This document shows positions 55,997-64,000 of a stretch of DNA of 64,000 bases, one piece after another. A program made the translations under genes and the position numbers. The notes under the pieces were generated by a model. That model was not told the DNA's origin. It worked only from the letters and a program-made list of their open reading frames with translations, and did no database searches. Each line of letters begins with the position of its first letter. The stretch's first letter is position 1. This stretch comes from Rhabdornis inornatus (Eukaryota; Chordata; Aves; Passeriformes; Rhabdornithidae). The stretch covers positions 434,257-498,256 of the forward strand of contig VWZS01006719.1 of the NCBI GenBank assembly GCA_013397075.1. The letters are read 5' to 3'.

Positions 55997-58900
55997 GTAA
56001 GGGGCCGCCGGTCTGTGCTGGCATCGCCACCGGGGAGCGGGCGAGGGGTGCGGGGGCGAGGGCTCAGACCTCAAGAGTGAGCTGCATCACGCGTGGGGGT
56101 GGTTTCCTGCCCGAGCCTGATAGATGTGACAAGGGATGGAAGCAGCTCTGGGCACGCTCCCACCACCCCAGACTTTATTCTCAGGCGCTGCGATCTTGGT
56201 GCCTGCAGTGAAGGTGGGGCATCCCGGGCAGCCGGGGTTCTGCTTTGCACTTCCAACCCAAAAGCTGCGCTTCTGCTTCCTCCGCTGACCCCGCGCCGCG
56301 GGTCACAAGGCACCTGGGCAGCTGCTGTCCCTCGCTGCGAGACTCACAGAGCTCCATTCTGCAGAGAGAGGTCGGAAAGGCAGAAGAAATCCCTGAATTG
56401 TATGGAGTGTCTTGCTCTGCCGGTCACTCCCTGGGTGACCTTGGGTTAGCCACTGAACCTCCAGCTGCTGCAGCTGTTGGGCCGGTATGGCTCTGATTTG
56501 TAAAGCACTGATAACCTCCAAGGAGAAGTGCTAGATAAGCATGAGGTAGTCAGCTATTTTTTTCCCGAATTCTGCTGAAATCAAGTGGAGCGTAGCCTGA
56601 ATCTTCTAGAGACATGAAACCTCCCTCTGCCAGGTTTCATCAAATCACAAGCATTTCTCTTTTAACTCAAAAAAACTGAACTCAGGGCCATCTCTTGTGC
56701 TGTGAAATGGGAACAGTAGTGTTACAGTTCATTCCTCACGGTTCTTCTATCTCCAGAATTGCTCAGCACCTGTGATCTGTAAAATAAAATGCAGGCACAA
56801 ACTCTGTCTTTTTCATCCCATCCCAAGCTGATGGGTGCAGAAAAGCCAGCACAGGAGTTAACTGGCCCCAGTGCTCCCTTCGTATTAGAGGTCATGGGTG
56901 AGTGAAAAACACAGTTTCTAAAGGTCAAAGATTCAGGTGCCTGATTCAGTCTGGTGGCTGCTGAGAGAGAGGATAAGGAAAGGCACCTGGATTAGAACCC
57001 TCCAGCTCTTTTGCTCTGCCCAGCCCTGCTGATGAGAGGAGAGCCAGGCAGAGCTCTGATACAAGAAAGGGAACATGCTCCATGTTGGAGGCAAGCAATC
57101 AGATCCTGTTCCCAGCTCTGTCCCAATTCACAGCTATTTTGCATTTCCTATTGTTTTGGAGCTTGGGGGTTGATTTTGTTGTTTAACACATGCACATCCT
57201 TTAATGCTTCTGCACTGTTATTTTTTGGAAAATTTAATGTATCTTTCCCACAAAACTCAACACTGCCTATTGCAGTAGTTGCAAGATCTGAAGCAAGCAA
57301 TTTGAGTCAACATGGCAGAAAAGATAATGGTGAGTCATTCTGAGCAGCAGAGCTGGTTCAATATCACAGCTCCTGCACCTTTCATGCCTTGGTATTTCGT
57401 GGGATCATAGCATGGTTTGGGTTGGAAGGGACCTTTAAAGGTCATCTAGTTCAACCCCCTGCTATGAGCAGGGACATCTTCAACTAGACCTGAGCCCAAT
57501 CCAACCTGACCTTGAATATTTATACTGGGGAGCCCGTGCCGGTGTTTCACCACCCTCATTGTAAAACATCACCTCCCTCAACCTGCTGGCTGATTTTTGT
57601 CTCAGCCTCATATCTTCCTTGGGTGCACATTGTTGGCTCAAGTCCAGATTTTCATCCACCAGTACCCTCAAGTCCTTCTCTATCCCTTCATCCCCCAACC
57701 TGTACTGAATACCAGGGGTTGCCCCAATCCAGATGTAGCACCTTGCACTCAGCCTTGTTCAACCCCATGAGGTTCCCATGGGCCCACATTTTGAGCTTGT
57801 CCAGGTTCCTCTGGACAGCAACTGGTCTGCCACTAGAGCATGGAACAACTTGCATTTACCTTGGGATTTTTGGTGCTTCTCTGGAAAAGGAAATTTAAGG
57901 TGGACTAGAGCACAGAAAATGCTTTTACTGAGTTTTTTAAAGTTTACTTATGAGGAAAGTTAGATAAACTTTTCAACAGAGCTGGCAAAGGAATCTAGTG
58001 AATGAAGTCTCACCTGAGTTTGAAAGTTTACATTTTTTAGGACAGAGATTAGAGCTGAGCCTCTTCTGGCTGGAAGTCTAGTGATCATGTTAGATCATTA
58101 GTGACAATGAACCTACAGCCAGCACCCAGTTCTGGGTGTAAAACCTCATCAAAGCTTTTGTGGTGTTCTAGACTGAAGCTGTCTTCTACTGTGAACTTTC
58201 TAGGACCCAGTCTGACATGTTGTTTACTGCTATTTTTTAAACTCATATACACATGCAACAGTTTCTGTTCCAGATATTTAAACGGTAAAAAATTATGGTG
58301 GCAAAGTCTTTGCTTGGATGAGTGTCACTGTGAATCATATAACTAGAGCTGACTAGTTAAAATGTATAAATAAATAAATGAAATTTAAAAGGCCATACAA
58401 CAAGGTTTAGTTTACTCCTTTTCTTCTGATTTCCACAGAGTTGTATAGTCTGGAAATAACCAACAATGGTCCCATCACAACGGGAGCTCAAGCTACTGTT
58501 CAGGCCAGGCTAAGAGTGAAGAACGAAAACGTCACATCAAACTTGTATCACTTCAACTGGGTTTATGCTCCTCTGATTCTGATAGAGAAATCTGAGCAGA
58601 GGTTTAGTTCTGTAATTAATGTGACTGGTGAATTTCCTGGCACTTTCCCTGTGTCTGTCTGGGTGACTCACAAAAACTGTTGGTTGTGTCGGCCAGTTGC
58701 AAGAAACATCACGGTGCTTCAGATCACAGGTAAAATGGGTGAAATTGCTTTACAGCCTGTACCTCCACAGGAACTCAGTATATATGCCCTCACCAACATC
58801 AGGAAGAAAGCTAGTGTAAATATGGCTCATGACAAAGAGCTTGATTTGTAGCCCTGTGGCTGAAGGTGGATTTGGGTGGCACGGTGCAATTAGTACTATT

Positions 58901-61900
58901 AAAGCCACACTCCAGTCTCTCTACATCCAGGAAGAAAGTGTGATGCTGCCTGTGTGTTCCTGCCCTGTCACTTAGAAAAACTGAACTAGAAACCAGATGC
59001 TTCAGCAGCTACAGTTCACACATCAGCATGGGTCAATGATGCCCATACTCCTAGAACAATGCTTCTTCTACTGCCTCCCAGCATTTCCAGACCTAAAGTT
59101 AGGATGACCATCAGCAGTGACCATCTGCTGTTTTTCCCTGTTGCATGACACAGCAAATCTTATGCCATCAGCACAGCAGAGCATTACATTTTCTTTTAAA
59201 GCTCTGTCCGAGTGTACTGAAATTGGATGTGAAGTCATGGCTACATTTCTAAATGTTGCTAAGTGCAATTTCAGTTTTCTGGGAATATTCATAACCATAA
59301 ATATGCTCTTTTTTTTTAACAAATTAACCACTGGTGTGCTATGGTTAACTTAATCTCTGATACAAGGATTGACAGCCCCCTTCCAACAGTAATTGCAATT
59401 ATTATTTGTGCATCACCAAGAAAACTGTTAACCAAGTTTAATGAATTGTTAACAGGATAAGAGCCTCTTACTGGTAATCAATAGCCCATTAATTTTATAA
59501 CAAGCTAGTAAGTGTCTCATCATAATACCTCTTTATTCATAAGTTAGAGAGGATTTTTTAGATCAGTCCTTGTCACTCATTGTCCGACATAGAACCTCTC
59601 ACAGACAAAAACATTTCCCCTGTTCTGTATTCACAATATAAAGCACATCTGTCATTCACAGTAGTCAAATCTTAATTTCTGTAGAAACAGCTAAAACTAA
59701 GAGGGGGAAAAAACTACCTTAAAAAAACCTACCAAACAAACAAAAACCACCATCCCAAACATGACGAATATGTGTACTGGCCTGATTCTGAATCTAGATG
59801 CTTGCTATTAATACCAGTTATTTTTAAATCAATAGTAAAAGTTTATATTGAGCTCAATCAGTCCAGGATTATTTCTCTAAGTTCTATTGGATGTTTTATC
59901 ATGACCCATTGTATAACCCTAAATAAATATTTTAATTTCACTCCCTCATTCGCACATGTGACAACACCGAGTAATAGACACACTTAACCACTTGGACACA
60001 GAAAGACTTACCCAGTACATCTGAAAGAATGTTTTGATACATACACAGAGCATGCCGTGGAAGCATGCTGTCATTCTCCTGTCATATATGCTGTCATACA
60101 TGCTGTCATTCTTCTTCCTCCTTTTTATTCTGCAGAATTTATCACAGGGAACCTCACCATTGCCCAGATAGAAGACAGCAGAGTTACCACACATGGTTCT
60201 AGTTCCTCTATGGACACAGTGACCCGGATTTCTTTCTCTCTTCATGACCCAAGTCATTACTTCAAGTCAGCATCATTTGTCTACAACTGGGATTTTGGAG
60301 ATGGGTAGGTTACTTTGTTTGCTTTAATAAGTATTCAAGATGGCTCTAATTCAGATGTTCTGATTCAGAAAAATCCCAATTAAATCAGACTATTAGCTAG
60401 CAGTCTGCCTGCTATAAAAGTTGTTTTCATAATTTACTGACTATTCCTATTCAATTTTGTGAATTCTTTTAGCATTATCTTTAGTTTCTTTAATTAAAAA
60501 TGCAGACATTTACACTGGATCTTGTACTAATTGTAGTTCTATAGGTAATACCACAGACATAAATCTTCATTTACATGGACATAAAGTAGAATTAGAATCA
60601 CCACCACTGGAACGTTGTCCGTAAAGAAAATATATTAGAGCTTTTCTCTTTTAAAACCAGAAATATGCAAGCACTTGGTAAATGGCAATTTTGATTCTAT
60701 ATCTTTTCTTGTTGCACACAGAGTTTACCACATTACCAAGGAACCCTTTGTCTACTGCAACTGCTCCTCCAGGGGGAACCGCACAGTGCATCTGAAGGCT
60801 GTAGCTGAATGGGAGCAAACTGGGAGCGTCATACACGAAAGAGAAACTATGCAGAAAACTGGTGATTTCACCACAGCTCTGGAGCTCTTGGGTAATTATG
60901 AAGTATTTTGCACCTTCAGTGCAGAACTAGCCATGTATGTACAGATACAATATAGTATGTACAGATACAATCTAGCTTTGACATGGTAACACAACTTCAA
61001 CATTGTTTCACGTGCAATGGCTGGGCAACATCATTCAGTGAAGTGTTTCCATTGCAGAATTGACTTCGTACTCGTCTAGGGCAGAAAAAGGGGGGGAAAA
61101 GATATAATCTTCAGTTTCTTTTTATATCTACAGACAATTTTACTGTCTTTTGTAAAAGCCTCACACACAATTCAAACAATAAAGTATTTATGGTAACTTA
61201 TGATGGAATTGTTTGTTCAATTTACAGCAGCTATCCCTGAACAATAAATTAGTTAAATCAAGCATTAGGAAAGTCATATTGATTTGATCAGCTTCAGGAG
61301 TAAATAAGCACAGAATTAAAAATGTAAAGAACTAATAAAGTTGATTATATATACTAAAAAGCCATCAGACAAAAAGTCAGGAAGCTTACAACATCTCTAG
61401 TGGTAGGTTTCCTTTTGGGGTGTGAGACAAATAGTATTATTTGCATGACTGATGAAGCTCAAATATGCAAGTCTGTGGAAACAAACCTTCACTAGGAAAC
61501 CAGTGAGACTCAAGTTTATGTATGGAGGGTGACATGCTGGCTTTTCATCTCTTCTCAGATGCTGTTAAAAGTATTAACATAGTGGGCTCCAGAGAGACTC
61601 ATGTAATGGAAAACTTGAATTTATCTCTTCATATCAATGGCACGTAAGTAGCAAACACAACTTCTTTCCCCCCCAAAATTGTGTCTTTAAGTGTTTTCCC
61701 CCAGTGTTTCCTAAAAATAGTCAGTTGAACCCCACAGAACAATTATTTTTAAAAACCAAAACCACCTCCTTTCCCCCAAAAAATACTGTTGAATATTGCA
61801 TTTTCTTGACTTGAAATGCCATGAGCTCTAAGAGCCTGAAAGACTCTGCATCTTTACAGAAGAGTAGAATCCTCCTATGTAAAGCAAATGTTATTTTTTT

Positions 61901-63481
61901 AATCTTTGCAATGGGAATGTTAAAAGAAAAGTAGCCAGAGAAATAGTGGGAAAAAATACATCTGAAAACTTCTTTCTGAACTTTCCTCCTTCACCAGTTT
62001 CCCTGCTATTAAATTGAAATATATTCCAAGTCCTGTTGCATAGCAGCAAAGTTTGACTGGCATAGAGGATTAACAGGTTTGGGGAGTGATTTTGGCAACG
62101 TTTAGATTGCCACAAGATGAATAAGACATAGAAGCCCCATGCAGCAAGGATCATAGAAAAATAGGAGAGTTGTGAGCACCTCAATCCCAGCACAAGCTCT
62201 CTCAAGTTGCAGCATTAGAACACTTTGGAGTTTTAGAGGGAGCAGCACCCAAACAGAATCATTTACCAAAGGCATAAACAGTCCCAACAGACAAAGCAGC
62301 ACAGTTTGCATTCAGAAAGTGAAAGGCACATTGGCAGGAATAAGAACTGGAGATGTCATCCCAGTAAATGTGAACAGCCAAACCTGAGATCACTAAGAGC
62401 AGGCTTGGTGACCTCCTAGTCACAGGACTGGGGCTGATGCAAGAGGAGTTTAAGATAGAGATGCAGTGACAAAGAGACGGCTTATCAAAAACAAAGCTAG
62501 AAAATGAGCTAAACACATAAACATGATTCTTTTTTTAAGCAAAGAATGTTGTAAAGAGATAAGAAACAAAATACTAATAAAATAGGGTAAAGAAAAGCTC
62601 TGTCTGCTGTCAGAATCAAAATCTATAGTGCATAAGGTGAGTTCAAGCAGGATCAGTTGAAACAGGGGTCTGGAAAGGTAAATAGAAGGCTTCAATTAGA
62701 TGTGGTGAGAAGCCACAGGGCCATGAAGTGGGTTGCACTAAATTGCTTGATAGCAAATAAAACCCCTTTTGTTAATGTAAGTGAATGCTGTGATCCTTGA
62801 AATTTACTTACATTTTCCAGCTATTAGTCCTTTGTGCAGAGCTCATATTCTTTACAGTTTCATTTGCAGGGATTTTTAATTAAAACAGTCTTGGGTGTGC
62901 TTCAGTGGTAAAGACAGTGATTTCTGTGTGAGAAGGACAAAGAAAAAAGTACCTTCCCTTGGAAGTGCAGGAAAAAAGATTCCTTTTATCTTTATTGAAG
63001 AGTTTATAGGAGTTTTCTACACACAGTGGCCTGCTGATGCCCCTTGCAGGTATTCAGCTCTCAGCTGAAAGACCTGCCTTTATAGAAGCATCACAAAGGA
63101 CTTTTTCATTTGGCATATGTTATAAACCAAACAACAGTGCAGTTGATTATTTCTTTATTTGTATTTAAATTAACTTCATTAATGTCAAAATTATTCTGCT
63201 ATTTTAACCAAGATCTTCGCAGAAATTTTTGCAGTTTTCACCTTTTTTAATTTTGCCTTTTTGCTCTTGTCGTTTCAGCCCACCACTGGCATTATGCTGG
63301 CTTATAAAATCCGAGTGCATTCCACTTGAAGGTGACAAATGCCATCTGGTGGAGATCAGCGGCTCCTGCTACAACCTCAGCCACACCTTCAGGGACGCAG
63401 GGCAGTATTGCCTCAGTGTCAGGGTGGAGAACGGCGTGACGATGCTGCAGACGTACCACGGGATCAAAGTGCGGCCAGCAG
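55930..63481 (+). CDS. TMEM130: TMEM130, transmembrane protein 130, first six coding exons (3' end outside window)
   Basis: TMEM130 is a poorly characterised single-pass type I glycoprotein with PKD domains, related to the PMEL/GPNMB group and reported in the Golgi. Six coding exons (67, 291, 169, 170, 85 and 203 nt) join in phase with GT-AG introns to give 328 codons plus one base. A signal peptide (MQFSV, seven Leu) is followed by an ectodomain with nine N-glycosylation sequons. The PKD signature WDFGDG is at residues 171-176, and a second PKD-like domain ends HTFRDAGQYCLSVRVEN. The human protein is about 435 residues, so roughly 105 residues with the membrane span and tail lie right of the window. 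The start has A at -3. The head-to-head position next to TRRAP is as in mammals. Confidence 0.92.
55997..58438 (+). other. TMEM130 intron 1
   Basis: 2.4 kb. The first ~300 bp are still GC-rich (edge of the CpG island). A CR1 fragment lies at 57401-57825. Nothing else was recognised. Confidence 0.7.
57401..57825 (-). mobile_element. CR1 LINE fragment, 3' part, internally rearranged
   Basis: In reverse orientation it shows the CR1 tail (ATCATAGCATGGTTTGGG, then GGAAGGGACC and CATCTAGTTCAACCCCCTG), then the coding-side phrases CCACCAGTACCCTCAAGTCC and GTTGCCCCAATCCAGATG. The stretch normally between these two parts is shortened, suggesting an internal deletion. It is antisense to TMEM130. Confidence 0.9.
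58439..58729 (+). CDS. TMEM130: TMEM130 coding exon 2
   Basis: Residues 23-119, (E)LYSLEITNNGPI to TVLQIT; acceptor TTCCACAG, donor GTAAAA. It has three N-glycosylation sequons (ENVTS, INVTG, RNITV). Confidence 0.93.
58730..60135 (+). other. TMEM130 intron 2
   Basis: 1.4 kb AT-rich intron. An imperfect tandem repeat (60064-60113) abuts the exon 3 acceptor. Confidence 0.7.
60064..60113 (+). repeat. Imperfect tandem repeat of ATGCTGTCAT
   Basis: ATGCTGTCAT occurs three times, with another TGTCAT between the first and second copies, within 50 bp just upstream of the TMEM130 exon 3 acceptor, overlapping the likely branch-point zone. Confidence 0.8.
60136..60304 (+). CDS. TMEM130: TMEM130 coding exon 3 (PKD domain, first part)
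   Basis: Residues 120-175 plus two bases, (E)FITGNLTIAQ to YNWDFGD(G); acceptor TTCTGCAG, donor GTAGGT. It carries the PKD signature WDFGDG, whose last Gly codon is split by the intron. Confidence 0.94.
60722..60891 (+). CDS. TMEM130: TMEM130 coding exon 4 (PKD domain, second part)
   Basis: Residues 176-232 plus one base, (G)VYHITKEPFVYC to TTALELL; acceptor GCACACAG, donor GTAATT. Sequons NCS and NRT. Confidence 0.93.
60936..60975 (+). repeat. 20-bp direct tandem duplication
   Basis: TATGTACAGATACAATATAG is followed directly by TATGTACAGATACAATCTAG: two copies with one mismatch, 45 nt beyond the TMEM130 exon 4 donor. Confidence 0.9.
61559..61643 (+). CDS. TMEM130: TMEM130 coding exon 5
   Basis: Residues 233-260 plus two bases, (D)AVKSINIVGSRE to LHING(T); acceptor CTTCTCAG, donor GTAAGT. 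It is too short for a simple ORF scan but supported by phase on both sides and two sequons (NLS, NGT). Confidence 0.9.
61644..63278 (+). other. TMEM130 intron 5
   Basis: 1.6 kb intron with no recognised repeat or RNA gene. Confidence 0.65.
63279..63481 (+). CDS. TMEM130: TMEM130 coding exon 6 (second PKD-like domain)
   Basis: Residues 261-328 plus one base, PPLALCWLIKSE to IKVRPA(G); acceptor CGTTTCAG, donor GTGAGG. Four Cys and a PKD-type closing strand (HTFRDAGQYCLSV) are present, but the WDFGDG signature is replaced by CWLIKS. Confidence 0.93.
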
Positions 63482-64000
63482 GTGAGGGGCAGGGAGTCTG
63501 AGCAGTACGGAGAGTCCCAAACAGGTTAGGGACAAATGTGGATTAACCAGCCTGCAGGTGAGGTTTCAAGAATGTGGTGTAGATCCCTAAAAGGAGAGGA
63601 ATAAAAAGGGAAATGAGAATTTATAATGTGCCTGATGTAATTGCTCTGAGCTTCTTGTGTTCTGCTGAACCCTTAGTCCCAAGAGTGTCTTGAAACTACT
63701 AAGTGCACTGGGAAGGCTGTATTACTTAAACGAAATATTTTTCAGTTTAAGTAGTCCAGCTTTTGTAGTTAGAGAGGATAACTAGGAAAACACATGCATC
63801 TGTAACACTACCTTATTTAAGCAGTCTCAATTCTTTTTGCTTAGTTTAGTTACGGATTTTTGAGGGTAGATTTTTCTAGCCTCCTTTCCATTACGAGTCT
63901 CTGTCCCTCCTGCTGGTGACCCCAGCTGGCACCCCCATGCATGGTCACACATGCCCCTCTTGGGTCCTCAAAACATCTGGGAGAGTGGTTAGGTGACCAA
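63482..64000 (+). other. TMEM130 intron 6 (partial)
   Basis: Intron running off the right edge. No exon encoding a membrane span was seen. Confidence 0.65.

Larger units (their letters stand above)
54500..56060. promoter_or_regulatory. CpG island / bidirectional TRRAP-TMEM130 promoter region
   Basis: A dense block of CpG-rich sequence in an otherwise AT-rich window, covering the 5' ends of two divergent genes. Sites seen: an NRF1-like GCGCATGGGCGCG at 54941-54953, an ETS-type ACGGAAG at 54954-54960, and CCGGAA on the minus strand at 54974-54979. There is also a GC box (GGCGGG) at 55781-55786 near TMEM130. No TATA box stands out. The A-rich tract at 55361-55464 divides the island. Long open frames on both strands here reflect GC content only. 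Confidence 0.8.

Noticed and set aside
54422..56211. Long open frames on both strands across the CpG island (up to about 240 codons)
   Set aside because: They are low-complexity Pro/Ala/Arg/Gly products of high GC content, overlap each other on both strands, and match no family.
1..64000. CRISPR arrays, operons, phage or plasmid genes, restriction or toxin systems
   Set aside because: The window is spliced vertebrate DNA; no regularly spaced repeats or prokaryote-type gene clusters are present.

Overview
This is avian nuclear DNA: AT-rich, intron-rich, with three fragments of CR1 LINEs (the dominant retrotransposon family of birds and reptiles) and one CpG island. It holds parts of two vertebrate genes arranged head to head, TRRAP on the minus strand and TMEM130 on the plus strand. 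The same pair sits together in mammals. The bird group cannot be fixed from this sequence alone.

About 1-54 kb is TRRAP, read right to left. I could place 59 coding exons from the start codon at 54032 down to the exon at 1447-1547. Every intron is GT-AG, the reading frame carries through all 59 exons with no phase conflict, and together they encode 9278 nt (3092 complete codons plus 2 nt). TRRAP is the roughly 3,850-residue pseudokinase scaffold of the SAGA and TIP60/NuA4 acetyltransferase complexes. The window has the HEAT-repeat part and most of the FAT region. The pseudokinase domain and FATC tail lie beyond the left edge.

About 54.5-56.1 kb is a CpG island serving as a shared, bidirectional promoter region. 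It contains the likely untranslated first exon of TRRAP, ETS- and NRF1-like sites, an unusual A-rich tract, and the TMEM130 first exon.

About 55.9-64 kb is the first six coding exons of TMEM130 (328 codons plus 1 nt): signal peptide, glycosylated ectodomain and two PKD-type domains. The membrane segment and cytoplasmic tail lie beyond the right edge.

The introns are mostly unremarkable AT-rich sequence. The points most worth following up are a possible C/D-box snoRNA in one TRRAP intron (39172-39256) and a possible 21-nt in-frame microexon (26248-26268) at the place where human TRRAP carries an optional cassette. I found no bacterial-type system, CRISPR array or intact mobile element, and nothing I would call a new biological system.
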